Source of the DNA: Gliomastix tumulicola
Taxonomy: Eukaryota > Ascomycota > Sordariomycetes > Hypocreales > Bionectriaceae
Assembly (NCBI GenBank): GCA_001599755.1
Contig: BCHX01000006.1
Span: forward strand, 1,227,336-1,291,335
Length of the DNA: 64,000 nt
Reading direction: 5' to 3'
A program made the position numbers and the translations under genes. Shown in pieces: positions 43,272 to 54,287 of this stretch (positions within the stretch are counted from its first letter, which is position 1; every line of letters begins with the position of its first letter). Under the pieces are notes generated by a model. That model was not told the origin of the DNA, made no database searches, and was given only the letters and a program-made list of their open reading frames with translations.

Positions 43272-45229
43272 CTTGTGCTCTCCTCCCCGTCAAAACACCA
43301 CGGCCAACGCACCACCGTCCTTCAGCAGCTCAGCCATCATGACATCAACTCAATCCGGGCAATGCCTCCTCAAGCCCTTACTTGGTCCATCCTGTCATCA
43401 ACTGGCGTCAAACCTTCCCTCGACCGCTCAGCTGACATGGTCGGTCCAAACCGCGAGGAGCCGAACAAAAACGAGCTATTACCTACTCAGCAGTATCGAG
43501 CGAGACGTGCAGGCCTGTCAGCCAAGGACGGGATCACCCCACGGAGGGAATACGAGGGACTGCCAGCGAAGCCCGTCAGCAGACACACGGCTTCACATTC
43601 CAATGACAACAGACAAAAGGGAAAGTCCCGGACCGTCGGCTGCGTGATGGGGGATGCGAGGAAAACGAGGAATTGGGGCGTCGTCGAGGAGAGCCGCACG
43701 AGTGCCGATCATCTCGTGTCGTCGCCGGTCTAGCGGCGCGGCATCGTCACGCTGGTCAGGTAAGCTTGGGGGACAGAGAGTCAAAATGGTCAGACACGGC
43801 CAGAGAGTGAAAATGTATCGAATAAAGAGGCTTGATCAGTGTCTTCGTGGCCGTCAGCTTCAGCCGCTGCTGGTCTAGGTTGGGTTAGGCCCGAATGAAA
43901 GACCTCGTATTCTGCCGTGACTTTGGGCGGGTGTCTGACGGGCTGAGGAGAGACGCCACGGGAAGAGGGCACGAGGGGCAAATAAATGCGCGGACGGGAG
44001 TTTCTGGGGCGGTGGAATGTCTTCCCCGGATTGTGAGGGGGCGAGACGGATGGAACTCTGGGACTGTTTCATGGCCATCTTTCTGTCTTCCTTGCCAGCG
44101 TTTTTCAAGGACCCTGTGCCGGCTTGTGCCCCCGAGACGGGATACGACGTGGACACGCGAGGGTGAGATTGAGGATTCGGCGAAGCAATTCAGGGTCTCC
44201 CTGTCTAATGCGACTTGGTGCTAGTTAAGGCAGCCCGTCTATGTCATCTCATCTGCCGTCCGCGTGATGGTCGATGGTCAATGATGGTGATTCCGATGGC
44301 CTGATCGGCCGACGGCGCTGTAGCTATTTTAAGCAGCAGCCCGAGTTGAAGTTAAATGTCGAGCATCCCCAGGATTATTGATCATTGTATTGTCTGCCCG
44401 TGTGCCAGTATCGGCTACCGGCGGATACAAGTACTTAACTACTTACTTACCTAATCCGTATGGGAGAAGGGACAGTCTCGGATGTGATGTGAATGATGGA
44501 AGTGATGACGAAAAAGACAGCCGAAGAATTGAAGCCGTTCTTCGGACAAAGACCCACAAACGCCGAAGCCGCCTCCACGCCCGAACTTCAAGCTCCATCC
44601 TCTCTCCATCCTCTCCATCCTCTCCAGGTTCACAGTCGCCCGAGCAGGAGCGAAGAAAACCCAAGCTAAGCAGCCACCATCGGCGCCTGGACGCTCTTCG
44701 GCCGCTGGAGCCCGGAGTTTTATCCGACCAGCGCCGACTCAAAGCAGCAGGATCCGGCGAATCTTTCTGCCCCTCACCCTTCAAGGCTATGAATTGGAGA
44801 AATCTGGAGCGGCGGAGCCCCTCCAAAGGGCTCCAAAGGGGGCTCCAATGGCGGGCGTTTTTTTTTAGTGAAGGCGACTCTGCCCCTCCAGTCGCGTCTT
44901 TCAGTGCAGCTTGACGACGATGATATGAAGTTCCCGATCTCGGCGGCTCTTCCCCCCGCCGCCGTCGCCCTCTTTTCCCCTGCGTGCTCGTGAATGAGTC
45001 GGTATTTCGGATGAATTGGCTTCTGAGGGGATTCAAGTCCCCGCCGCGAGGGCGTCTTTTCCCCGTCCTTGCGTCTTGTCCTCCTACAAGACCTGTCTCC
45101 CCCGCCATCATCACCACCAGCGTCTACAGCTTCAGCAACAACATCACTACTACTACTACTTCTACTACTACTACTACCACCACCAGAAGACAACAGCAGC
45201 AGCAGCAGCAGCAAGCCACCGCCGCCACC
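43272..45229. other. Intergenic (about 2 kb)
   Basis: No gene is recognised. Contains short tandem repeats: ctccaaaggg twice near 44818, and tccatcctc variants near 44595. Confidence 0.5.
45145..45214 (+). repeat. (ACT)n and (CAG)n triplet tracts in the 5' leader
   Basis: Imperfect ACT repeat at 45145-45185 and CAG repeat at about 45191-45214, ending 16 nt before the dehydrogenase start codon. Confidence 0.85.
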
Positions 45230-46177
45230 ATGAAGCTCCTCTACCCGACCTCCCTCAAGCTCGACGTCCAGAGCCTCGAGGGCTTCTCCGTGGCCCTCGT
45301 GCCCTACGACGTCAAGCAGGACTCGATCCCGGCCGAGCACCACGACGCCGACATCCTCGTCACGTGGACCAACACGGCCGCGAACCTCAAGTACGCCAAG
45401 GCGCACCTGACCAAGCTGCGCTGGATCCAGTCGCTCGCCGCGGGGCCCAACGACGTCCTCAACGCCGGCTTCGACGCGGGCCAGATCGCCGTGACGACGG
45501 GCAGCGGCCTGCACGACCGCACCGTCGCCGAGCACGCCCTGGGGCTGCTGCTCAACGCCGCGCGGCGCTTCTACGAGATGCGCGACTGGCAGCTGCAGTC
45601 CCGCTGGCCGCAGCACCTGGGCGGGCCCCAGCCGGACAGGCCCGCCGACCGCTTCACCACGCTGCGCGACGCCCGCGTCCTGGTCTGGGGCTTCGGCAAC
45701 ATCGCCAAGAGCCTCGTGCCCAGCCTGACGCTCCTGGGCGCCACCGTCCGGGGCGTCGCCCGCTCCCCCGGCGTCCGCGACGGCATCCAGATCTACAGCG
45801 AGGATAGCCTGCCTGAGCTGCTGCCCCAGACCGACGCCCTCGTCATGATCCTCCCCGGCGACGCCTCGACGCGCCACGCCCTCAACGCCGAGCGGCTGAA
45901 GCTCCTGCCCAAGCACGCCTGGGTCGTCAACGTCGGCCGCGGCACCTCCATCGACGAGGATGCCCTCGCGGATGCCCTGACCGAGGAGCGCATCGGCGGT
46001 GCTGCGCTCGACGTCTTCGAGGTCGAGCCCCTGCCCGAGTCCAGCCGGCTGTGGAAGACGCCCAACCTCGTTGTCTCGCCGCACGCCGCTGGTGGCCGGC
46101 CGCAGGACGCCGAGGCTCTGATTGCGTACAACCTGCGGAGATTCCTTGCCCAGCAGCAACTGAAGAACAAGCTATAG
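45230..46177 (+). CDS. D-isomer-specific 2-hydroxyacid dehydrogenase
   Basis: A single exon of 315 residues. Start chosen at 45230 because GCCGCCACCATG is a perfect initiation context; the frame is open further upstream only through triplet-repeat leader. The substrate-binding half (1 to about 100) ends with TVAEHALGLLLNAARRFYEM. The Rossmann domain has VWGFGNIAKSL (glycine motif, about 152-162). Catalytic residues fit Arg237 (VNVGRGTSID), Glu264 (ALDVFEVEPLP) and His285 (SPHAAGG). Family knowledge: these NAD(P)H enzymes reduce 2-keto acids to D-2-hydroxy acids (glyoxylate, hydroxypyruvate and others). Substrate is not determinable. Strong C-ending codon bias. Confidence 0.94.
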   Translation: MKLLYPTSLKLDVQSLEGFSVALVPYDVKQDSIPAEHHDADILVTWTNTAANLKYAKAHLTKLRWIQSLAAGPNDVLNAGFDAGQIAVTTGSGLHDRTVAEHALGLLLNAARRFYEMRDWQLQSRWPQHLGGPQPDRPADRFTTLRDARVLVWGFGNIAKSLVPSLTLLGATVRGVARSPGVRDGIQIYSEDSLPELLPQTDALVMILPGDASTRHALNAERLKLLPKHAWVVNVGRGTSIDEDALADALTEERIGGAALDVFEVEPLPESSRLWKTPNLVVSPHAAGGRPQDAEALIAYNLRRFLAQQQLKNKL

Positions 46178-46358
46178 AGGATAAAATATGTGTGCAAGAT
46201 GGGACCTGGCATATAGAGCAAAATATACACACTTCAATAAGATAAGACCATATACATATGAGGTGAAGACCCTCAAATCTGCCACGTGGAATTCACAAGG
46301 TGGTAAGAAAGCATCCAGAAAACAATCTCCAAGATTTATGCTGCCCAAGACGGCAAAA

Positions 46359-47310
46359 CTACTCATTATAGAAAGTAGCAAGGCTACCATCCTCATCAGA
46401 CACTGCCGCAACTACGAGGATATGGCACTCCCCGACAGTCAGACATTGTCCCTCCCCAGCAAGGAACGACAGACCAGCCTCGTCTGCTACACCATCCATT
46501 TGCGTAAAGCTGGCATCCTTCGCAAACACCTCGTCATCCCCCGCGGCAACGACAACCGTACCCTCGGTCGTGCATCGTCGCAGATACCGTCCAGGCAGTG
46601 TAGTCGCCTCCAGAGTGACAGTCCCGTCGCCAGCCAGGCCGGGATTGACGATCCGAAACTGCGTCTCTTGCACGGGAGCATCACCGGCCACCGTTGCCTG
46701 CTCGTCACAACCGAGGCTGCGCACATACAGGCTCTCATCGGCGGCAAGCCGGAGCCGCACGGGAGTCACACCATCAGGCACTGGAATACCAAATTCGGGC
46801 GTCGCATCCTCGCGCCAGTACAGCTTCTGCAATTTTGTCCTGCGATTCGGGTCGCCCACCGGATCGCCGTCAATCTCCTTGTAGTCCCTGTCGTGGTAGA
46901 CGAGAATGTCGCTGAGGCCGTCCTCGGAGACGGTGAAGGAGCTGTGGCCGGGACCCCATTGACTCGTCTCCTCATTGCTAACGAATACGGGCTCTTGGGA
47001 CTTGGTCCAGACGGAAGGATCCAGGAGGCCGGCGTCCTCGGGGGCGCTGAGCAGGCCCATTTGGTACTTGTGGTCGGTAGCCGAGTCTGAGTATGTCAGG
47101 AAGATGCGTCCATCACGCTTGATGACACTCGCGCCCTCCCTCATTGGCGTTGAATCCGATGCGTTCCCATGGAAGGTCGGGGTACGAGATGGCCACGCTC
47201 GCAAGTTGGGACGGTGGCGATGAAATAATAGTAGCCGTTCGAGTGCTTCAGGATCTGAGGGTCTGCCCGCTGTGGGATGAGGGTGTTGTTATAGATGGCA
47301 GCTGGTGACC
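46359..47310 (-). pseudogene. GH43 alpha-L-arabinofuranosidase/arabinanase remnant with CBM42 (AbfB) domain
   Basis: The upstream part (47,310 down to about 47,215) reads YNNTLIPQRADPQILKHSNG YYYFIATVP, the N-terminus of the GH43 blade fold. The sequence then jumps within about 15 nt to ISYPDLPWERIGFNANEG, a segment about 120-130 residues further on in the family, in another frame. It then shifts again to ASVIKRDGRIFLTYSDSATDHKYQMG. From there the frame is intact to 46359 (WGPGHSSFTVSEDG ... VYHDRDY), followed by an AbfB-type module (LRLAADESLYVRSLG ... GRYLRRC). The second break coincides with a duplicated GGAG (near 47140). The missing segment would carry catalytic residues, and there is no in-frame signal peptide. 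Longest remaining ATG frame: 47144-46359. An assembly collapse is the alternative explanation. Confidence 0.8.
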
Positions 47311-48882
47311 GAAGAGTGCTAGCAGAGTCGCCAACTCCTCGACGGCTCAGACGGCCATTGTAAGCTGAAGGGGCAGCAGCTCAGGCAGCCGGACAATGGC
47401 CTTGTGCCAGCAGAGTGTCACATCCCGACTATATGCAGACCTTAAATAATCATGCTGACGGTACCAGGCGAGTGGTGCCCCTGATGCCTGCCTACATGAC
47501 CTCGACGAACGCTGCCGTGCCATAGGCTCGGATATGATGCATTTTGGCAGTTTGTCAGTGTTCCCAGTAGCCTGGGGAAGAACTTTGCGGGGATGGAGTT
47601 GAAAAGGGGAGAAAAGTCCGGTGATGCCACGGCAGACGGCTCTATCCGCACCAGTCAGAAGCTCTCTCGGTTCCGGGGGCGATGCGGGGAGCCAGTAGAT
47701 GCAATGATGTATCACGCCTGGTGTCTGTTGTCTTTCAGCTCCAGGTCTCATTTTGCGCAAGGGTGTTGAGGGAGGAGGAAGATATCCAAGGCCCAGGGAA
47801 AGGCAAGAAGGAGAAGGAGGAAGAGGGAAACGAAAAAGATGGGAGCATCGCTCGTTCGTCGCACCGCCCAGTCCGAACCTCTTGAGAGAGATACTACTTG
47901 CATGGAGAATGCGGAGAAACAGTTGCTGCTGATGAATCAAGAAGAAGAAAAGCGCAGCATCTTACCACCACAATAATCCTAGAATATAACCAACATAGGA
48001 GTGCAGAGTCTCCAGCACTTTGGGCCCTCGAGTGCGCCATCCTCCAGATGGCTGACTCCACCATCGCCGTCAGAGTCACAGTCGGCTCCAGAGATGACGA
48101 CTCGTGCAGAAAGTCTGAAGACCACCCCTTCAGAGGCGTAGAGTGACCCCAGACTCGGGTTTCCTTGACTCAGCGGGATTCCTCCTGACCTCGTTCACAA
48201 CGTCGTTCTTCCCTTTCCCACACGCACCGCCTCGCTCTTTATGAACCGCCGAGATCCCTCCATATTAACCGCGCAGCGATCGACACATCCTACTCCCGCA
48301 TACAGCTCTGAAGCGGACGAATCGAGCCTGCCTGTCTGTCGAAACATGAACTCCTGCCTAGTCTTGGTCACCCACCATATGTGGTTTCACCACTAGGAGG
48401 CACAAGGTCGTGGCTGTGACACTGGTGGACCATCCTGCTTTGGCTTCGGTCTTGCACTTCTTGGGATTGCCTGACACGGCGTCATGCGGCGATGATCGCG
48501 GCGACTATTGACCGAACACCCGGACCACCGCTCCAAGGCTGCCTAGTCGCCGCCTCTGTACTTCTAGCGGTGTAGAGGAGATCATCGGTAGGAGGCAAAA
48601 GTGCTGATGCTGTCAGGTAAACCACTTGCGGACGCCGAGCCTGATGGAGGCTTCTTGGTGACGGTTATCAGAAGGCAGATGTTGATCTCAGAACCTACCT
48701 ACCATACAATAGTTCTAAGCCCGAAATTCAGATACCCAGGTCAAGAAACAAGCAAACGGTGGACTGCCCGCCTTATAAGAATAGCATGCTCATACGGCCA
48801 TCAGATCGCTTTTCCAGAGAGACGCTGCCTGAACCATGGGCTCTATCTCTCCCAAGAATGGCCCACCGAGTTCGCTCTTCAA

Positions 48883-48958
48883 TGGTGTTTCTTGGGAGCC
48901 TGGAACATATACTTGTAAGGTTAGGCAAGTATATGTTCCAGGCTCCCAAGAAACACCA
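48883..48958. repeat. Perfect inverted repeat: 33-bp arms, 10-nt loop
   Basis: Arms 48883-48915 and 48926-48958 are exact reverse complements (left arm begins TGGTGTTTCTTGGGAGCC); the loop is TAAGGTTAGG. Flanking sequence is not complementary. No target-site duplication is evident. Confidence 0.95.
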
Positions 48959-49822
48959 GCAAGGCTCAGATGGCCAATAGAATAGGTGCCCAAAGACCTC
49001 TGGATCTAACGAGCCTGCTGTTTAGGCTCTCGCTCTGGCAATGAGCGCAAGAGACTCTTCTCCACACGAATAGGCTCAAGCCACTACACGTGGATATTAA
49101 GATGGTATGAAGCTCGGGAGGATAGGCGTGCGGTACGGGGGCCTGAGCTTGTGCACAAGATCGTCGCTTTCGATCAGACGCGTATCCCGGGGGACGGACT
49201 CCCTCGACGGTGATCCCGGGCGATAAGCACAGAGAAATAGACAGCATAGAAGTTGAGGTCAGACGCTTGCCGTGCTTCACTCTTCATGTTGGACTCGTCG
49301 TTGGCCACCAGGACATTTCCCCTGCCTTCCGCATGACGAGATGGTGAGTGACGTACGCGTCTTCATTACGTGCTGCTGATTCCGAAGTGTCCGTAGGCAC
49401 CCAAGAATGGCGCAAGGCGATTACAAGGCAAGCTAGAGCCACAGACGGCACAGGAAGGACCACTCGCTTGCCCGGTAGAAACAACGGTAAGACGTCTCCG
49501 GCCGCCAAGGGACCATCAAGTCAGGAAACAGGCAATCCAAGATAACCTCCTGAGACTAGGAGAATTAAAGAGGATCACTCAACGGCCCGTAACTGCGCCT
49601 TTAGCTCGAAGTTGTCCACAGTGGATCATTGGACTTCGTGAACCAGGGGTGAGTAGACAAGGACAGCAGTACGAGCCCTTCACCTAGGGGCAAGACGCCA
49701 CAGGAAAGCAACTGATTGCTGCGGGCATGATTCCGTGATTAACAGGGCATGCGCGCGCGTAAGCGTGGAATCATCATGTGGGGTTTGCCTCTCTGTGCCT
49801 CTTGGTACGCCCATCTGGGTTG

Positions 49823-50110
49823 ATGAGCTCTGCAGAACGACGATTCGCCGAGCTGGCCCAATCAATCGACGATGATCAGCAGGAACGCCTCTTCTCCTTC
49901 AGGGCATCCAATTCGAATGGCGTTCTCTTGAATTCCATGGCGGTACAGCCACAAGAACTTGGCGACTTGATTCTTGCTTCAAATCAAGCCATGGACGAAG
50001 AATTTGGCAATGGCATCATTGATAAGACTGGTATTAAGACGCTACCTTGCGTCATCGTAAAGCTTGTTGATATTAATTGCTTATTCCTGCAGATAGCATG
50101 CTGTCATTGA
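49823..50110 (+). CDS. Unrecognised short frame, possible gene fragment
   Basis: A 95-codon frame starting MSSAERRFAELAQSIDDDQQ and reading ..NGVLLNSMAVQPQELGDLILASNQAMDEEFGNG. Its composition looks like a real soluble protein, unlike the surrounding frames. Past 50057 the frame becomes unlike coding sequence; a different frame (SMLSLTPREPHWVLDSGLN) looks protein-like just after it. I recognise no family. It may be an exon of a decayed gene, or chance. Confidence 0.25.
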   Translation: MSSAERRFAELAQSIDDDQQERLFSFRASNSNGVLLNSMAVQPQELGDLILASNQAMDEEFGNGIIDKTGIKTLPCVIVKLVDINCLFLQIACCH

Positions 50111-51755
50111 CGCCGCGAGAGCCTCACTGGGTATTGGATAGTGGTCTCAATCCAGGTTGGCGCCGGCTCTTGATCACGCGTGTGCGTTGCATCGGCAAGC
50201 TATATTGAAGCTTATTGTCGCCCTGGCCAAGACCGAGCGTTTCCCCGACGAGGAATGCGTGATGGCGTGCGTGTCCAGCCAGAATGGGCACAGAGAACGA
50301 GAGGACCGAGGACCGAAGTTGCCACTGGCGCAAAGCGGTGAAAGGTAAGTAGGCAAGGCGTTTCGCGATGTTGTGTGGAAGTGGGAATTCGGAGAGGGAG
50401 GCTCCGTCTAATAATATCAGGCCCTTGGGACTGCGTTGGCGTTGTACACCCCTGGCCTTCTCCCCCCTCCCCACAGTCAAAGTCCTCCAATGAGCGTCTC
50501 CAAGAATGCGAGAAGGGAGTTTCAAGCGGCTGGATCCGTGATCTCTGGATTCCCAATCGGGGACATGATCGACGTCATGGTGCGTGACCTCTGCATGCTG
50601 AAGCCTCTGCTCTCCCTTTTGGGATCCCAGCGTTGCAGTGAAGAACCCGAGCAATTATCCGCATAAGATGGAAAATTGAAGGTTGCTATGGCCCTCTCCA
50701 GTTGTATATTTCGTGTCGCACAAGCCGAGCAGAGTATGCGACACAGCACTGCCAACGAATAAAGTAGTACGGCGTCAAAATATCGTGTATATGCGACAAA
50801 GGATGTTTCTTGTTTCTCGGCCGGGCATTAAACCCCCACAAGCGAGCCAGCCTATGGGAACAAAGGCAATGGAGGCTGATGGAGGATGACCCTTAGCATG
50901 AACATCGTGACACCGAAACACGCCTTCCCCATGCGGCCATCCGGCATTGGCTGGACTGGAGCCGGGGGTGGTCCTCGACTTTCCACAAGAGAGGCTCGTG
51001 CAGGCTCGTTCGTGCTCGTAGCGAGGCAGTGACGTGCTGGGGGCTTTTGGCTGAGGAGATGTCGTGTGTCGTGTTCAGGAGGTTTGGAAGACGATGGAAT
51101 TATGGAGAGACCCTCGTCTGGTGCTCTTTCCCAATGCCACGCCCTCGTTCCACGGTCACTCCTGCCAATCCCCACCGGCACTTTGCAGCTGTTTCTGCAT
51201 GAAAGAGAGGAGGTAGGAGCACCCACACGCGCCTTCCCTCTCCTGCTGTCGACTTTAACCACGGCGGGGGGTGGATAAATTCCCCTAGACTTCTATTCTA
51301 AGTCCTCATGGATCACCCTCGTGGACCACATTCTACTGCAAACAGACCATCGTCACCAAACGGAGCGCCGGCTCTGCGGGCAGTCTTCCGTCTGTAGCCC
51401 GTGAAACTTCAAACAAGCCAAACGAATGGTGGGTAATCCTAGGCCGGCGTGTCGACAGCCTGTTGGTCGCCGTTTCATCGACCCGACTCTGGCTACCCGC
51501 TCATTGGGTCGCTGCGAGTCGACCGACCTCCATCGACGGGCATGGACCTTGCCAACCTTGTTTCCGAGAGAGACGCTTGATGCCGGATTGACCTCCCTCG
51601 CCTTCGCTTTAATTAACCGTGTAGGCATCCTGGGATGTCAACTTGAGGCAATGATCGTCGCTCTCCCAGAGATGATGGCCGATGGCTGATGACCAGACAT
51701 GACTGACGCCTTGCGATCCCTGAACCTCGTCCCCTCCTGGGCGTGAGGAGTTGCG

Positions 51756-51763
51756 TATATAAG
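51756..51763 (+). promoter_or_regulatory. TATA box of the AA9 gene
   Basis: TATATAAG, 144 bp before the AA9 start codon; a pyrimidine-rich leader follows. Confidence 0.65.
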
Positions 51764-51906
51764 AGTCCTCGACGGCACCCTCATCGTTTCGTTCTTCTCT
51801 CCCTCCTCAGCAAGCCTCAACCTTCTACAGCAATCATCCACCTTCTTCCAACACCTCAGTCTTTCTCTTCTTCATATTTTTCTCTGCGAGAAACATATCA
51901 GTCACA

Positions 51907-52626
51907 ATGTTCACCAAGGTCGCCACCGTTCTCTCCCTCGCCGCCGCCGTCAAGGCTCACGGCCACGTCCAGACCGTCATCGCCGACGGCACTGAGTACC
52001 CTGGTGGTATCCCCCACGGTGCTCCCGCCGACGCCGTCGGTTGGGCTGCTGCCAACCAGGACAACGGCTTCGTTGCTCCCTCCGCCTTCGGCACCAGCGA
52101 CATCATCTGCCACAAGTCGGCCACCTCGGTCGCCAACGCCGCCACCGTCGCTGCTGGTGGCTCCGTCACTCTCGTCTGGGACACCTGGCCGGAGTCCCAC
52201 CACGGCCCCGTCATTGACTACCTCGCTCCCGTCTCTGGCGACTTCGCCTCTGTCAGCCCCGGCTCCCTCTCCTGGGTCAAGATTGCCGAGTCCGGCCTCA
52301 AGTCCGGCTCCAACCCCGGTGTCTGGGCCTCCGACGACCTCATTGCCAACGGCAACTCCTGGACCGTCGAGATCCCCTCCAGCCTGGCTGCTGGCAAGTA
52401 CGTCCTCCGCCACGAGATCATTGGCCTCCACTCCGCTGGCAACGCCGACGGCGCCCAGGCCTACCCCCAGTGCATCAACATCGAGGTCACTGGCGGCGGC
52501 TCTGCCACCCCCTCGGGCGGTGACTTCACCACCTTCTACTCCGCCGACGAGCCCGGCATCCTCTTCAACCTCTACGGAGAGTTCTCCAGCTACCCCATCC
52601 CCGGCCCCGCTGTCTGGTCTGGTTAA
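51907..52626 (+). CDS. AA9 lytic polysaccharide monooxygenase (former GH61)
   Basis: A single exon of 239 residues. Residues 1-17 (MFTKVATVLSLAAAVKA) are a signal peptide; cleavage leaves His18 as the mature N-terminus, which forms the copper histidine brace with a His of WPESHHGPVIDYLA. The axial Tyr lies in the YPQCINIEV strand. GNSWTVEIPSSLAAGKYVLRHEIIGLHSA is the family's conserved strand pair. Only one cysteine pair (DIICHK and PQCINI) is present. There is no CBM1 or linker; the protein ends directly after the catalytic domain. Family knowledge: AA9 enzymes cleave cellulose or hemicellulose oxidatively outside the cell. The leader and C-ending codons suggest strong inducible expression. 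Confidence 0.97.
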   Translation: MFTKVATVLSLAAAVKAHGHVQTVIADGTEYPGGIPHGAPADAVGWAAANQDNGFVAPSAFGTSDIICHKSATSVANAATVAAGGSVTLVWDTWPESHHGPVIDYLAPVSGDFASVSPGSLSWVKIAESGLKSGSNPGVWASDDLIANGNSWTVEIPSSLAAGKYVLRHEIIGLHSAGNADGAQAYPQCINIEVTGGGSATPSGGDFTTFYSADEPGILFNLYGEFSSYPIPGPAVWSG

Positions 52627-53028
52627 GAGGTTGCACGCCCGTGTGTGTGTTGACCTTGCTCTACTCCCGACTTCCTTCTTTCTTCCCCCCCTCAAAGCCA
52701 TGAGCGGTACATGCCGGTCGTAGTGGAGAGAGACCCCGCGTTTCTTCTGTTGAGGAGGACGAGTGGTGTGTTGATTGCTGCTGAAAGGACATCCTTTGGC
52801 CTGGTGCCGGTATATAGAGAGTCATTTGGACAATTTCAATGTATATAGCTTTGACCAATTCAACCCGAATGTCTATACAACAAAACAAACTCCTACCCGA
52901 CTGCGTCACATATCAGTGTCGACTCCAGTGAATGTTAGACAGAGCGAACTTACCTCATAGAGCCTCACCTTGCCATATGAGATTCCTAGATTGTTCCCAG
53001 TTCATCGAGACAACCTGATGGTGAAACC
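52627..53028. other. Convergent 3' region
   Basis: About 400 bp between AA9 and the SET-domain gene. Nothing is recognised. Confidence 0.55.
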
Positions 53029-54287
53029 CTAACTGCCGGTCATTGCGGTGCGCGTCCCCTCTAAGATCTCTCTAATCTGCAGCCAGCGCCGTGATAGCAG
53101 ATCCCGCTCAGCTTCTAGTCCCGCCACCGACTCGAGCTCTGCCAGTGTCTTCTCCACTTCCAACAAGGACTCCTCGACCAACTCACCCAGCACCTCATCC
53201 GGGCTGTTCGACGTGCCCTTCGCGAGAGTCTTGAGCGCAGCCTGCAGTTTTGGTCCGGCGAGGGCAGAAGTGAACGTCGTACCATCCCTTTTCGCTCTGC
53301 CCTGCAGCTCATCAACACCCACAGGCGATCTGAGCATCATCCCCTCATCCCTCTCCCCTTTCCCCAGCCGCGGCAGCACCACGTCATCAAGACAGACCTC
53401 ATCGCACCTATTCCTCTGCAGGGCAAACCCGTACTCCGCCAGCAGGTAATCGTTGCTGTGATCCCCGTAGCTGATGTACATCTCCTGCCCCGCGCCGAAG
53501 TCGTCGACGGCCACGACCTCGTACCCTCTCGCCGAGTACGAGACCTTGCAGCCGGGCTCGACGGAGTGGTTGAACAGGTCCGCGACGGGCAGCTGCGCCA
53601 GGCGGTCGGCCCAGGGGTACGTCGCCGTGCGGGTCGTCTCGAAGTAGAACGTCCGCGAGTTCACGAGCAGCCACGCGTACGCGTAGCTCCCGCGCGGGAT
53701 ACGAGGGAATCCCCTGGAGAACGCGCTCCAGTCCCGGTGAAGGTTGCGCTGCTGCTTGCGTAGACGGAGCTTGACGCCCGCGGGGAGGAGACGCTGCGCC
53801 AGCGCAGCCGGCCAGAGCAGCGGGATGGACGTCTTGATATCCGTCTGCGAGGGCAGGACGGCATTCCACGCGGGGAAGGGTGGCCTCCCCGACGCCATGC
53901 CGACGGCGAGCTCGGCCGCCAAGAGGCCGTGGATGGACATGTCCGAGGGCAACTTCTGCGCCACGGCGGACGGGACGGTGTGCAGGCTGCGGATGGCCGT
54001 GTAGGGCACCGTGAGGAGGACATCTCCGGCCTAAAAGAGACAGAGCAAGAAGAGCGTATGAGAATCACTGACGAGCATCACCCACCCTCTGCAGAATTTC
54101 AAGAGGTAGTAGGGAGGAGGAGGAGGAGGAGGAGGAGAAGGAGGAGGGGACAGGAGGGATGGACCTTGATCTTGCGGCTGGCGACGATGCCGATGCCCCG
54201 GCCTGGGAGACTCTTTGGTTCGATGCCATTGAGCTGGACGCCCTGCGTGTCCTTGGCCCAGCGGAGCAGACGCCGAGTATTCTCCAT
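53029..54287 (-). CDS. SET-domain protein lysine methyltransferase (LSMT/SETD6-like)
   Basis: Exons 54165-54287 and 53029-54030 with a 134-nt intron (donor GTCCAT, acceptor TTTTAG) encode 374 residues. The start MENTRRLLRWAKDTQGVQL, then GIEPKSLPGRGIGIVASRKIKAGDVLLTVP, is the usual beginning of Rubisco-LSMT-type SET proteins. The SET core ends with VADLFNHSVEPGC and MYISYGDHSNDYLLAEYGF, carrying the Asn-His and Tyr of the active site. A C-terminal helical substrate-binding region follows. Family knowledge: these enzymes methylate lysines of non-histone proteins such as ribosomal proteins, eEF1A or cytochrome c. The substrate is unknown here. The intron contains a (GGA)n tract on the plus strand. 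Confidence 0.9.

Larger units (their letters stand above)
47311..51755. other. Long gene-poor region (4.4 kb)
   Basis: Contains the 33-bp hairpin at 48883-48958 and an unassigned frame at 49823-50110. No transposon ends or family-level matches were recognised on either strand. Confidence 0.45.

Noticed and set aside
44984..45229. 82-residue upstream extension of the 2-hydroxyacid dehydrogenase with poly-Thr and poly-Gln
   Set aside because: It is made of triplet-repeat leader, and the ATG at 45230 has a perfect initiation context at the usual domain start.
46188..47090. 300-codon plus-strand frame across the GH43 remnant
   Set aside because: Antisense shadow; the minus strand reads clear GH43 and AbfB motifs.
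47347..47940. 197-codon minus-strand frame upstream of the GH43 remnant
   Set aside because: No domain, no continuity with the GH43 frame, composition like noncoding DNA.
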